NCBI GenBank assembly: GCA_964576075.1
Contig: CAZNTX010000009.1
Span: 5,080 to 69,079 of the forward strand
DNA length: 64,000 nucleotides
Direction of reading: 5' to 3'
Source: Thermohalobaculum sp964576075
GTDB lineage: Bacteria; Pseudomonadota; Alphaproteobacteria; Rhodobacterales; Rhodobacteraceae
How positions within the stretch are numbered: the first letter of the stretch is position 1; each line of letters opens with the position of its first letter. This document shows positions 24,387-32,957 of this stretch, one piece after another. Both the position numbers and the translations under genes were made by a program. The notes below the pieces were generated by a model. The model was given only the letters and a program-made list of their open reading frames with translations. It was not told where the DNA came from and did no database searches.

Positions 24387-25928
24387 ATGCCCTGTGCCGC
24401 GGACCGGCCGGTCACGGTCGTCTGGTTCAAGCGCGATCTGAGGACGGAGGACCACGCGCCGCTCGCCGAGGCCGCGGCCCGCGGCGATCGCGTCGTGCCC
24501 CTCTATATCGTCGAGCCGGAGCTCTGGGCTCAGCCGGTCGCGAGCGCGCGGCAGTGGCGCTTCGTCGCCGGCGCCCTCGAGGCGCTCGCGGAGGAGCTCG
24601 CCGGCCTCGGCGCCCCCCTGACGATCCGCACCGGCGACGCCGTCGAGACCCTCGCCGCGCTCCGCTCGGAGATCGGCCCCTTCACCCTCGCCTCCCACGA
24701 GGAGACCGGCGACGCCTGGACCTTCGCGCGCGACCGCAGCGTCGCCGCCTGGGCCCGCGCCGAGGGCGTGCCCTGGGAGGAGCGCCCCGCCGCCGGGGTC
24801 GTCCGCCGCCTCCCGAGCCGCGACGGCTGGGCCGAGCGCTGGGACCGGCGCATGCTCGAGACCCAGCGCCCCGCCCCCGCCGCCCTGCCCCCGCACGGCC
24901 TCGCCCCCGGCGCGCTCCCCTCCGAGCGCGATCTCGGCCTCGCCCCGGACCCCGCCGAGGCGCTGCCCGCCTCCGCCCTCGCCGCCCGCGAGACGCTCGA
25001 GGGCTTCCTCCACGCCCGCGGGCGGGACTACCGCCGCGCCATGTCCTCCCCCGTCACCGCCTACGATGCCTGCTCGCGCCTCTCGCCCCATCTCGCCTGG
25101 GGCACGATCTCCACCCGCGCCTGCTACCAGGCCGCTCTCGAGGTCAAGCGCACCCACACCGACGGCACATGGCGCGCCTCCATCGACAGCTTCGCCGCGC
25201 GGCTCCACTGGCGCTGCCATTTCATGCAGAAGCTCGAGGACGAGCCCGAGATCGAGCACCGCTGCATGCACCCGCTCTACGAGGGCCTGCGCGAGGGCGA
25301 CCACGACCCCGCCCGTCTCGCCGCCTGGGAGCGGGGCGAGACCGGCCTGCCCATGGTCGATGCCTGCCTGCGCGCCCTCCGCGCCACCGGCTGGCTCAAT
25401 TTCCGCATGCGCGCGATGGTCGTCTCGGTCGCCGCCTATCACCTCTGGCTCGACTGGCGCCGCTTCGGCCCCCCGCTCGCCCGCCTCTTCACCGATTTCG
25501 AGCCCGGCATCCACTGGAGCCAGTGCCAGATGCAATCGGGCACCACGGGCATCAACACGCTGCGCGTCTACAACCCCGTCAAGCAGTCGAAGGACCAGGA
25601 TCCGGAGGGGGTCTTCCTCCGCCGCTGGCTGCCGGAACTCGCAGGCGTGCCCGAGGGCTACGTCCACGAACCCTGGAAGATGCCGGAGAGCGTCGCCCGC
25701 GCGAGCGGCTGCCGGATCGGGACGGACTACCCCGCCCCCATCGTCGAGCCCGTCGCCGCCGCCCGGGCGGCGCGCGAGCGCGTCTATGCCCGCCGCCGCG
25801 CGGAGGGCTTCGCGGAGGCCAAGAGCGCAGTGCTGACCCGCCACGCCTCGCGCCGCCGCCCGCGCGGCGAGGACCCCGCCCCGAAGCGCCGCCGCAGCGA
25901 GCCGAAGCAGACGCGGTTCGATTTCTGA
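24387..25928 (+). CDS. photolyase/cryptochrome family protein
   Basis: The protein has 513 residues from the ATG at 24387, preceded by GGGAGGA. The N-terminal alpha/beta domain starts VTVVWFKRDLRTEDHAPL. The FAD domain carries TAYDACSRLSPHLAWGTIS, LHWRCHFMQKLEDEP, GLPMVDACLRAL, NFRMRAMVVS and a late VYNPVKQSKDQDPEG block. In canonical class I photolyases the flavin N5 region reads NNGNW or similar before TG..PYFRIFNP; here it is FEPGIHWSQCQMQSGTTGIN. It therefore belongs to a divergent branch. The C-terminal tail is Lys/Arg-rich. Blue-light DNA repair or signalling are both possible. The usual partner DUF2256 lies 1.7 kb downstream. Confidence 0.85.
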   Translation: MPCAADRPVTVVWFKRDLRTEDHAPLAEAAARGDRVVPLYIVEPELWAQPVASARQWRFVAGALEALAEELAGLGAPLTIRTGDAVETLAALRSEIGPFTLASHEETGDAWTFARDRSVAAWARAEGVPWEERPAAGVVRRLPSRDGWAERWDRRMLETQRPAPAALPPHGLAPGALPSERDLGLAPDPAEALPASALAARETLEGFLHARGRDYRRAMSSPVTAYDACSRLSPHLAWGTISTRACYQAALEVKRTHTDGTWRASIDSFAARLHWRCHFMQKLEDEPEIEHRCMHPLYEGLREGDHDPARLAAWERGETGLPMVDACLRALRATGWLNFRMRAMVVSVAAYHLWLDWRRFGPPLARLFTDFEPGIHWSQCQMQSGTTGINTLRVYNPVKQSKDQDPEGVFLRRWLPELAGVPEGYVHEPWKMPESVARASGCRIGTDYPAPIVEPVAAARAARERVYARRRAEGFAEAKSAVLTRHASRRRPRGEDPAPKRRRSEPKQTRFDF

Positions 25929-26009
25929 CACGTCCCCGCGCCCAATCCGCGCATGGGGGTGGTATACTCGGTAACAGACCGAGTCCGCTCGCCAAGGAGA
26001 CCATCCCCG

Positions 26010-27104
26010 ATGCCCGCCAAGATCACCGCGCCCGTCGGCAAGGGCGCCAAGAACGAGCCGAAGGACGTCGAGACCGTCAAGGAGCTCCTCAACCCCTTCT
26101 CCAAGATCGCCGGCTTCCCCAAGCTCAAGGTCGACGGCACGGCGACGCCCAAGCTCCACGACGCCATCGGCAAGTTCCAGCTCCATGTCTGCGGGTTCAA
26201 GCCGGACTACCGCGTCGACCCCGGCAAGCGCTCGATGAAAACCCTGCTCGCCGGCCCCTCCAAGGCCAAGGCCGAGCAGCAGAAGACGGAGAAGGCCGGC
26301 GAGAAGGCCAAGACCGCCGAGAAGGAGAAGGCGCGCAAGGAAGCCGCCGCGGCAGCCGAGGCGGCGCGGAAGACCGTCGTCAAGAACCCGAAAAAGGACG
26401 ATGCGTCATCGGGTTGGGATCAGCTCTTCAAAGACCTCGAGGGGTATGCCGAGGCGCTCTTCGAGGAGTATTTCGGCAAGGAGACCAAGGCCGGCAAATC
26501 CGCCGAGGAGGCCGCGAAGAAAGCCGCGGAGCAGGCTGGCAAGGCGGTCAAGAAGAAGGCGACCGAGGAGGCCAAGAAGAAGCAGAAGGAGATCGAGAAG
26601 ATCGGCGGCGAGTCCGCGGACGACCTGAAGCCCTCGCGCGGGGTCGTGCAGGGGCCGATCGCGGGCGTCGACAAGAAGATCGTCAACGTGCTGTTCGAGG
26701 TCTCCGCCTTCTACGAGAAGCCGATCGTCGTCACCTCGGGCCTGCGCAGCCCGCAGAAGCAGGGCGAGGTGATGTTCAAGTATTGGGCCAGCAACCTCGA
26801 CCGAGGCAAGATCTACGGCCTGTTGAAGAAGGACGAGACGCTGCGCAAGAAGCTCGACGATCACTTCAACAAGGGCGAGAAGAAGCAGTTCGTCGATCTG
26901 ATCAAGCCGAACGCCAAATGGTTCTCGCGGCATGTGCGCGGCCTGGCGGTCGATATCAAGAAAAGTACGGACAAGAAGATGCTGGATGCACTCGGCACCG
27001 TGCTGCGCCATCTGCCGGAGAACCTCTGCCACCACTTCGACGACCGCGGCAAGACGGTGCCCTCCAAGATCCCCGAGAGCGTCAAGAAGACCTGGAAGAA
27101 ATAG
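26010..27104 (+). CDS. lysine-rich leaderless protein: PG-binding domain plus M15-like peptidase
   Basis: The protein has 364 residues from the ATG at 26010, with AAGGAG upstream. It has no signal peptide. Residues 5-85 form a peptidoglycan-binding-like module: VGKGAKNEPKDVETVKELLN, LKVDGTATPKLHDAIGKFQ and YRVDPGKRS. Residues 85-200 are a Lys/Ala/Glu helix. Residues 215-364 resemble the M15/DUF882 peptidase fold, with VTSGLRSPQKQG, then SRHVRGLAVD (H308, D315) and HHFDD (H341/H342) giving a zinc-site pattern. It may be a cell-wall hydrolase released by lysis or by a specialised secretion machine. It sits between the photolyase and DUF2256 genes and is much richer in lysine than most of its neighbours. 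Confidence 0.75.
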   Translation: MPAKITAPVGKGAKNEPKDVETVKELLNPFSKIAGFPKLKVDGTATPKLHDAIGKFQLHVCGFKPDYRVDPGKRSMKTLLAGPSKAKAEQQKTEKAGEKAKTAEKEKARKEAAAAAEAARKTVVKNPKKDDASSGWDQLFKDLEGYAEALFEEYFGKETKAGKSAEEAAKKAAEQAGKAVKKKATEEAKKKQKEIEKIGGESADDLKPSRGVVQGPIAGVDKKIVNVLFEVSAFYEKPIVVTSGLRSPQKQGEVMFKYWASNLDRGKIYGLLKKDETLRKKLDDHFNKGEKKQFVDLIKPNAKWFSRHVRGLAVDIKKSTDKKMLDALGTVLRHLPENLCHHFDDRGKTVPSKIPESVKKTWKK

Positions 27105-27141
27105 CGGTTGGCGGGCCCCGGGTGCGCCCTATAACCCGGTC

Positions 27142-27664
27142 ATGAACGAAGTTTTCGCCGCCCTCCTGCTCGCTCAAGCGCCGCTCGTCGTCTGCGGTCC
27201 CGCCGCCGTCGCCGGGTTCTCCGAGGGCGCGCCGGTGGACACCTGGGCGATCGAGAACCGATCGACGGAGGCGTGGTCGGTCGCGCGCGTCGAGATCGCG
27301 CTCGCCGGCTCGGCCGGGCGGCTGGTGTTCGACACGGCCCCGGGCGGGGGCGGGCGCAACGTCTCCCAACCCTTCCGGGCCATGGGGGGCGCCGCGGCCC
27401 TCTCCGCAGAGCCCGAGGTGCCGGACGGGGCGGGGTTCCTCGCGCTCGATTTCGCCCGGTTTCCCGCCGCGGCCCGCTTCCTCTTCACCATCGATATGGA
27501 CGACCGGATCACCGGCTATGGCGGCACGACGGTCGCAGGCTCCGAGGTCGCGGGGGGCGCGCCTCACCGTCACCTTCCGCCATGCCGACGGGGGAGAGGC
27601 GACGCATGCGGGGCTGTTCGACCCGCAGGGCGAGGCCGTCGCCGCCGCCTCCTGCCTCTCCTGA
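27142..27664 (+). pseudogene. exported protein gene with a frameshift in a G6 tract
   Basis: From the ATG at 27142 the frame encodes a signal-peptide-like start (FAALLLAQAPLVVCGPAAVAG) and a beta-rich domain, up to VAGSEVAG. At the run of six G (27552-27557) the coding signal moves to the next frame, which continues RLTVTFRHADGGEATHAGLF and ends at a TGA at 27662-27664. Removing one G restores an uninterrupted protein of about 173 residues. The family is not recognised. It could be a sequencing error, a recent mutation or a contingency tract. It ends 5 bases before the DUF2256 gene. Confidence 0.6.
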
Positions 27665-27668
27665 CCCG

Positions 27669-27821
27669 ATGGCGCGGATGCGCAAGAAGGGCGATCTGCC
27701 GCAGAAGACCTGCGCCGCCTGCGGCCTGCCCTTCGCCTGGCGCAAGAAATGGGCGCGCGTCTGGGACGAGGTGCGCTATTGCTCCGAGCGCTGCCGCCGC
27801 GCCGCCAAGACCCGCGGCTGA
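27669..27821 (+). CDS. DUF2256 zinc-finger-like protein
   Basis: The 50-residue protein has two cysteine pairs, KTCAACGLPFAWRKKW and VRYCSERCRRAAKTRG. This is the full DUF2256 pattern, with an arginine-rich end. It is short enough to be missed by gene finders, but the match is distinctive. DUF2256 genes are commonly found beside photolyase/cryptochrome genes; here the photolyase lies 1.7 kb upstream with two other genes between them. A zinc-binding accessory role is likely but unproven. Confidence 0.88.
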   Translation: MARMRKKGDLPQKTCAACGLPFAWRKKWARVWDEVRYCSERCRRAAKTRG

Positions 27822-27824
27822 GCC

Positions 27825-28784
27825 TCAGGCGAGCCCCTTCGCCCCCATCGCCACGAATTTGGCGCGGCGCTCGGCGCGCACCGCCTCGCGCGAGAGGGGG
27901 GTGAGCTCTGACAGCGCCGCCGAGATCGCCGCGCCCACCGCGTCGATGGTCGCCTCCGGCGCGCGCTGGGCGCCGCCCAAGGGCTCCTCGACCACGGCAT
28001 CGCAGACCCCGAGCTTCAGGAGATCCTGCGCGGTGAGGCGGAGCGCCGTGGCCGCCTCGCGCATCTTCTCGGCGTTCTTCCAGAGGATAGAGGCGCAGCC
28101 CTCCGGCGAGATCACCGAATAGACCGAGTGCTCGAGCATGATCACCCGGTTGCCGGTGGCGAAGGCCACCGCCCCGCCGGAGCCGCCCTCCCCGATCACC
28201 ACCGTCACGAGCGGCACGCCGAGGCGCAGGCAGGTCTCGGTCGCGCGCGCGATCGCCTCGGCCTGCCCGCGCTCCTCCGCGCCCTTGCCGGGATAGGCGC
28301 CCGGCGTGTCGACGAGGGTGACGACGGGCAGGCCGAAGCGGTCGGCGAGCTCCATCAGCCGCACCGCCTTGCGATAGCCCTCCGGCCGGGCCATGCCGAA
28401 ATTGCGCTCGAGCCGGGTCTTGGTGTCGCGCCCCTTCTCGTGGCCGATCACCACGCAGGGGCGGTCCTCGAACCGGGCGAGGCCGCCCACGACCGCATGG
28501 TCCTCGGCGAAATTGCGATCTCCCGCGAGGGCCATGTAGTCGGCGAAGAGCCGGTCGATATAGTCGGTCGCGTGGGGGCGGTCAGGGTGGCGGGCGACCT
28601 GGCATTTCCGCCAGGGGGAGAGGTCGGCGTAGAGTTCCGAGAGCATCTCCTCGGCGCGGCTGTCGAGCGCCTCGGCCTCCTCCTCGAGATCGAGTTCGGG
28701 GTTTTGCCGGGCGAGCGCGCGCAGCTCCTCCGCCTTGCCCTGAAGCTCCGCGAGCCCCTTCTCGAAGTCGAGATAATGCGCCAT
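27825..28784 (-). CDS. accA: acetyl-CoA carboxylase carboxyltransferase subunit alpha
   Basis: The 319-residue protein from the ATG at 28784 is the alpha half of the carboxyltransferase, which moves the carboxyl group from biotin to acetyl-CoA in the first step of fatty acid synthesis. Diagnostic blocks are YLDFEKGLAELQGK at the N-terminus, HPDRPHATDYI, VVIGHEKGRDTKTR, LVDTPGAYPGKGAEERGQ, VIGEGGSGGA and SVYSVISPEGCASILWK. The length is standard. The stop lies four bases from the convergent DUF2256 stop. Confidence 0.98.
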   Translation of the reverse strand: MAHYLDFEKGLAELQGKAEELRALARQNPELDLEEEAEALDSRAEEMLSELYADLSPWRKCQVARHPDRPHATDYIDRLFADYMALAGDRNFAEDHAVVGGLARFEDRPCVVIGHEKGRDTKTRLERNFGMARPEGYRKAVRLMELADRFGLPVVTLVDTPGAYPGKGAEERGQAEAIARATETCLRLGVPLVTVVIGEGGSGGAVAFATGNRVIMLEHSVYSVISPEGCASILWKNAEKMREAATALRLTAQDLLKLGVCDAVVEEPLGGAQRAPEATIDAVGAAISAALSELTPLSREAVRAERRAKFVAMGAKGLA

Positions 28785-29005
28785 GCCGCCTCCCCTGGAT
28801 CGCCGCTCACATAGGGCAGCCGGGGCGCGCGGCGCAAGCGGGCGGAGAGGCGGGAGGGAGCCGATGCGCCTCGGCTCGGTCGATGGGCGCGATCCGCACT
28901 CGGGGGGCCGATCCGCGGCGCAGGCCGGAGGCAGCGCTGCGGAGCGCCATCCCCGGCCCCGCGCCCGGGGGGAGCCGGGGCGGACGGCCGCCCCGGCGGG
29001 AGCGA

Positions 29006-29485
29006 TCACTCGGGCAGGATCACCGTGTCGATCACGTGGATCACGCCGTTGGTGGCCTCGATGTCGGCCTGGGTGACGGTGGCGCCGTCGATGGTCACGC
29101 CGTCGGTCGCGTCGATCTCGACGGTCGAGCCCTGCACGGTCTCGGGCGAGAGCGTCTGGCCCGCGATGTCGGCGGACATCACCTTGCCGGGGATCACGTG
29201 ATAGGTCAGCACCGCCTGGAGCTGCCCCTTGTTCTCGGGCTTCAGAAGGTCCTCGACGGTGCCCTCGGGGAGCTTGGCGAAGGCCTCGTCCGTCGGGGCG
29301 AAGACGGTGAAGGGACCCTCGCCCTTGAGCGTCTCGACGAGATCGGCGGCCTGCACGGCGGCCACGAGCGTCTGGAAGGAGCCGGCGCCGACGGCGGTGT
29401 CGACGATGTCCTTCTCCGCCGCGCCGGCGGCGGGGGCGGTGGCGATGAGCCCGGCGAGGGCGGTCGCGGTCAGGAAGCTGCGCAT
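29006..29485 (-). CDS. secreted fasciclin (FAS1) domain protein
   Basis: The 159-residue protein has a signal peptide (residues 1-22, cut near AAGAAE) followed by one FAS1 domain. The two conserved FAS1 blocks are visible: GPFTVFAPTDEAFAKLP (H1) and VLTYHVIPGKVMSADI with the late VIHVIDTVILP (H2). Single-domain secreted fasciclins are widespread in Rhodobacterales and other bacteria and are thought to act in adhesion or surface association. No operon partner is evident. The flanking CTERM gene is on the same strand but 180 bases away. Confidence 0.92.
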   Translation of the reverse strand: MRSFLTATALAGLIATAPAAGAAEKDIVDTAVGAGSFQTLVAAVQAADLVETLKGEGPFTVFAPTDEAFAKLPEGTVEDLLKPENKGQLQAVLTYHVIPGKVMSADIAGQTLSPETVQGSTVEIDATDGVTIDGATVTQADIEATNGVIHVIDTVILPE

Positions 29486-29664
29486 TCTGTCGTCTCCCGG
29501 TTGCAAAAACACGCCGCGGAATGCGGCGTCGCCGGGGAAGATGGCGCGCCCTGCCCCGTGTCGACGGGCCAAGGCGCTGATCGCGCGGGTTTTTCTCCCG
29601 TCGGCAGGGGGCGCCGACCCGTGGGAAATGTTCCCCCGAAGCCTCGACCCCGCCCCGCCCCGCC

Positions 29665-30315
29665 CTAGGCGCGCCGCCGCGCGACGAGCCCGAGCCCCGC
29701 GATCGCCGCGAGCGCGAGCGGCAGCGTCGCGGGCAGCGGGATCGTCGAGGTCGAGCCCTCGAGCCGCAGGAAGGCGGTGCCGGGCCGCGCGAACTGCACC
29801 GCGTTCCCGGCGAGCTGGACCGTGGTGGAGGCGGCGGAGATCAGATTCTCCCCCTGCACCCCGCCGAGCCCGTCTCCTGGCAGGCTCGCCGCGCCGCCGG
29901 CCACCCCGATCCAGTAGGTCCCCGGATCGAGGACCAGCGTGACGGGCACGCCGCGCCGCGCGAGCGTGTCCGTCGCGTCGCCGTCGAAATCGACCACCGA
30001 CACGGTGCTGTCGATGCTGAAGAGCAGCGCGCCGGGGACCGCCCCGCCGTCGCCGAAGATCTTGACCGTAGCGGCCCCGCCGACGGTGCCGGAGTCCGCC
30101 GCGGCGAAACTGTCGATCCGAGACACCCGGGCGCGCTCGTCGAGCACGATCCGCGTGGCGAAGTTCTGATCGTCGTAGATGTTGGTCGCGGTGCCCGTAA
30201 AGCTCCCGAGCCCGATGGCGTCGGGGCTCAGATCGACGAGAACGGCGGCACGGGCGGGAAGCAGGACCAGAGACAACACGGCGGCCACGAGGCCGGACAG
30301 CACGAACACGCGCAT
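29665..30315 (-). CDS. VPLPA-CTERM-type exported protein
   Basis: The 216-residue protein has a signal peptide (1-23) ending ARA. The body is a jelly-roll-like beta domain (TNIYDDQNFATRIVL, GTYWIGVAGG). The C-terminal sorting tail is IPLPATLPLALAAIAGLGLV followed by a final ARRRA. The tail is of the same kind as those of the genes at 2.3 and 44.2 kb, while the bodies are unrelated, which fits a shared exosortase-type processing step. The upstream region contains a short AT-rich stretch (TTGGATTAAAATC, 30327-30339) that may hold the promoter. Confidence 0.85.
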   Translation of the reverse strand: MRVFVLSGLVAAVLSLVLLPARAAVLVDLSPDAIGLGSFTGTATNIYDDQNFATRIVLDERARVSRIDSFAAADSGTVGGAATVKIFGDGGAVPGALLFSIDSTVSVVDFDGDATDTLARRGVPVTLVLDPGTYWIGVAGGAASLPGDGLGGVQGENLISAASTTVQLAGNAVQFARPGTAFLRLEGSTSTIPLPATLPLALAAIAGLGLVARRRA

Positions 30316-30397
30316 GAAACCCTCCTTGGATTAAAATCACGAAGGGTTCTACAGGAAGCGCGCGATTCGGCCAATGCCGCAGCGGCAATCGGTCGGC

Positions 30398-31237
30398 TCA
30401 AGAATCGCCCCCGGGCAGGAGGCTCGCGAAATCGAAGGCCGCCGGGTCGGCGAGATGGGAGGGCCGGAGATTGGTCAGCGCCTTGAACATCACCGCCCGC
30501 CGCCCGGGCGCCCGCCGCTCCCAGTCGTCGAGCATCGCCTTCACCTGTGCCCGCTGCAGCCCCTCCTGCGAGCCGCAGAGATCGCAGGGAATGATCGGGA
30601 AGCCCATCGCACGGGCGAACCTCGCGCAGTCCGCCTCCGCCACATGGCTGAGCGGGCGCAGCACCAAGAGATCCCCCTCCTCGTTCAGCAGCTTCGGCGG
30701 CATCGCCGCGAGCCGCCCGCCATGGAAGAGGTTGAGCAGGAAGGTCTCCAGGATGTCGTCGCGGTGATGGCCGAGGACCACCGCCTCGCAGCCCTCCTCC
30801 CGCGCGATCCGATAGAGATGGCCCCGGCGCAGCCGCGAGCAGAGCGCGCAATAGGTCTTGGTCGCGGGGACCTTGTCGGTGACGACCGAATAGGTGTCCC
30901 GATACTCGATCCGATGCGCCACCCGAAGGCGGGAGAGGAACTCCGGCAGGACGCCCGAGGGAAATCCCGGCTGCCCCTGGTCGAGATTGCAGGCGAGCAG
31001 GTCGACCGGCAAGAGCCCCCGCCAGCGCAGCTCGAGCAGCACCGCGAGCAGCGTGTAGCTGTCCTTCCCCCCGGAGAGGCAGACGAGCCAGCGCGCGCCG
31101 GGCCGGACCATCGCATAGGCATCGAGCGCCTCCCGCGTCTCGCGCAGAAGACGCTTCCTCAGCTTGCGGAACTCGAGGCTGTCCGGAGCCCCCGCATAGA
31201 GCCGCTCGATGATGTGTTCGTCGGTCGCATCCAGCAT
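30398..31237 (-). CDS. ttcA: tRNA 2-thiocytidine synthetase TtcA
   Basis: The 279-residue enzyme thiolates C32 in a subset of tRNAs using ATP and an iron-sulfur cluster. The PP-loop SGGKDSYTLL binds ATP. CALCSRLRRG and CDLCGSQ provide the cysteine pairs typical of TtcA, and VLGHHRDDILETFLLNLF is the conserved middle block. The length and order of motifs are normal. The gene is alone on the minus strand and divergent from modA. A second tRNA thiolation gene, mnmA, is present at 7.8 kb. Confidence 0.96.
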   Translation of the reverse strand: MLDATDEHIIERLYAGAPDSLEFRKLRKRLLRETREALDAYAMVRPGARWLVCLSGGKDSYTLLAVLLELRWRGLLPVDLLACNLDQGQPGFPSGVLPEFLSRLRVAHRIEYRDTYSVVTDKVPATKTYCALCSRLRRGHLYRIAREEGCEAVVLGHHRDDILETFLLNLFHGGRLAAMPPKLLNEEGDLLVLRPLSHVAEADCARFARAMGFPIIPCDLCGSQEGLQRAQVKAMLDDWERRAPGRRAVMFKALTNLRPSHLADPAAFDFASLLPGGDS

Positions 31238-31426
31238 GGACGGGGATATACCGCCTGGCGCGATCCGGCGGAAGGGCCGGGCTGTGCCCCGAGGCCGCCT
31301 CGCCCGGTTGGCCGGCGGGGCTGGGCGCTCGGAAAGGGGGCTCGGCCTCGGCCGACCTCTCGCCGGGCGCGGGTCCGGCGTCTCGGCCCGCCGGGCAAGG
31401 GGAGGCTTGCGCGGCCCGGACGGGCT

Positions 31427-31454
31427 TGCGATATTCCCAGCGGACCATATCGCA
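31427..31454. promoter_or_regulatory. Mo-box-like inverted repeat at the modA ribosome binding site
   Basis: TGCGATAT (31427-31434) and ATATCGCA (31447-31454) form perfect 8-bp arms with a 12-base spacer. It ends four bases before the AGGAGG ribosome binding site of modA. The CGATAT/ATATCG core resembles the molybdate-responsive ModE/MopA-type Mo-boxes described upstream of mod genes in Rhodobacter and E. coli. Binding of a repressor-molybdate complex here would shut off the operon. Confidence 0.6.
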
Positions 31455-31470
31455 GGCAGGAGGCCGCCGA

Positions 31471-32262
31471 ATGGCGCATCGTCTTCCCGGGCCCGTCGTC
31501 ATGCCCGTCCGCGCGCCCGTCGCGGCGGCGCTCGCGGCCTTGGCGCTCGCGGTCCCGGCGGCGGGGGCGGAGCGGGTCACCGTCTTCGCCGCGGCGAGCC
31601 TCGCCGAGGCCATGGCGGAGATCGCAGCCGGCTTCGAGGCGGCGACCGGGCACGCGGCGGTCGTCTCGCTCGCCGGCTCCTCGGCCCTCGCCCGCCAGAT
31701 CCAGCGCGGCGCGCCGGCCGACATCTTCGTCTCGGCCAATCCGGGCTGGATGGACGCGCTCGAGGCAGACGGGCTGCTCGAACCGGGCAGCCGGGTCGAT
31801 CTCCTCTCGAACCGCCTCGTCCTCGTCGGCCATGGGCGGGAGGCGCCCCCGCTCGACCCGGAGGCCGATCTCGCGGCCCGGCTCGGCGAGGGGCGCCTCG
31901 CCATGGCGCTCGTCGACGCCGTGCCCGCGGGCATCTACGGCAAGGCGGCGCTGCAGCACCTCGGGCTCTGGGAGGATGTCGCGGGCCGCGTCGCGCAGGC
32001 CGACAATGTCCGCGCGGCGCTCGCCCTCGTGGCGACCGGGGCCGCGCCTCTCGGGATCGTCTATGCGACGGACGCGGTCGCCGAGGACGACGTGACCGTC
32101 CTCGCCACCTTCCCACCCGAGAGCCATCCGCCGATCCTCTACCCCGCCGCCGATCTCGCCACCCGGGACACCGCCGCGGAGGAGGCCTTCCTCGCCTATC
32201 TCCGGGGCGCTGAGGCGCGGGCGGCCTTCGAGCGGCAAGGCTTTCGCGTCCTCGTCGAGTGA
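31471..32262 (+). CDS. modA: molybdate ABC transporter substrate-binding protein
   Basis: The protein has 263 residues from the ATG at 31471, after AGGAGG; an internal start at 31501 would also keep the signal peptide. Export is indicated by the hydrophobic VAAALAALALAVPAAGAE stretch. The mature part follows the ModA pattern: VTVFAAASLAEAMAEIAAGF, SSALARQIQRGAPADIFVSAN, WMDALEADGLL and VPAGIYGKAALQHLGLW. It captures molybdate in the periplasm and delivers it to ModBC. It is the first gene of the compact modABC operon, downstream of the Mo-box-like dyad. Confidence 0.96.
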   Translation: MAHRLPGPVVMPVRAPVAAALAALALAVPAAGAERVTVFAAASLAEAMAEIAAGFEAATGHAAVVSLAGSSALARQIQRGAPADIFVSANPGWMDALEADGLLEPGSRVDLLSNRLVLVGHGREAPPLDPEADLAARLGEGRLAMALVDAVPAGIYGKAALQHLGLWEDVAGRVAQADNVRAALALVATGAAPLGIVYATDAVAEDDVTVLATFPPESHPPILYPAADLATRDTAAEEAFLAYLRGAEARAAFERQGFRVLVE

Positions 32263-32264
32263 GC

Positions 32265-32957
32265 ATGGACTGGCTCGGCCCCGAGGAATGGGAGGCGGTC
32301 GCGCTCTCGATCCGGGTCTCGGCCTGGGCGACGGCGGCGAGCCTGCCCCTCGGCATCCTCGCGGCCTATGCGCTGGCGCGCTGGCGCTTCCCGGGCAAGC
32401 AGCTCCTCAACGGGCTGGTGCATCTGCCGCTGATCCTGCCGCCGGTGGTGACGGGCTATCTCCTGCTCCTCGCCTTCGGGCCGCAGGGTCCGGTCGGGCG
32501 GCTCCTCGCGGAGGCCGGCATCGTCCTCGCCTTCCGATGGACGGGGGCGGCGCTCGCCGCCGCGGTGATGGCCTTCCCGCTGATGGTCCGCGCGATCCGG
32601 CTCTCCATCGAGGCGGTGGACTCGAAGCTCGAGGACGGGGCCGCGACGCTCGGGGCCGCGCCGATCTGGGTGTTCCTCACCGTGACCCTGCCGATGGCGC
32701 TGCCCGGGATCGTCGCCGGCGCCATCCTCGCCTTCGCCAAGGCGATGGGGGAGTTCGGCGCCACCATCACCTTCGTCTCCAACATCCCCGGCGAGACGCG
32801 CACCGTCCCCTCGGCGATCTACGCCTTCCTCCAGGTGCCGGGGGGTGAGGGGGCGGCCCTGCGCCTCGTGCTCGTCTCGGTCGCCGTGGCGATGGCCGCG
32901 CTCCTCCTCTCGGAGATCGTCGGGCGGCGGGTCGCGGCGCGGGTCGGGGGGCGCTGA
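32265..32957 (+). CDS. modB: molybdate ABC transporter permease
   Basis: The 230-residue membrane protein begins MDWLGPEEWEAVALS at an ATG three bases after the modA stop. A GTG at 32259 overlapping that stop is an alternative. Five transmembrane helices are visible, and the cytoplasmic loop AKAMGEFGATITFVSNIPGE is the EAA-type ABC contact motif characteristic of ModB. The region LPLILPPVVTGY is also typical. The stop overlaps modC by one base (TGATG). Confidence 0.95.
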   Translation: MDWLGPEEWEAVALSIRVSAWATAASLPLGILAAYALARWRFPGKQLLNGLVHLPLILPPVVTGYLLLLAFGPQGPVGRLLAEAGIVLAFRWTGAALAAAVMAFPLMVRAIRLSIEAVDSKLEDGAATLGAAPIWVFLTVTLPMALPGIVAGAILAFAKAMGEFGATITFVSNIPGETRTVPSAIYAFLQVPGGEGAALRLVLVSVAVAMAALLLSEIVGRRVAARVGGR

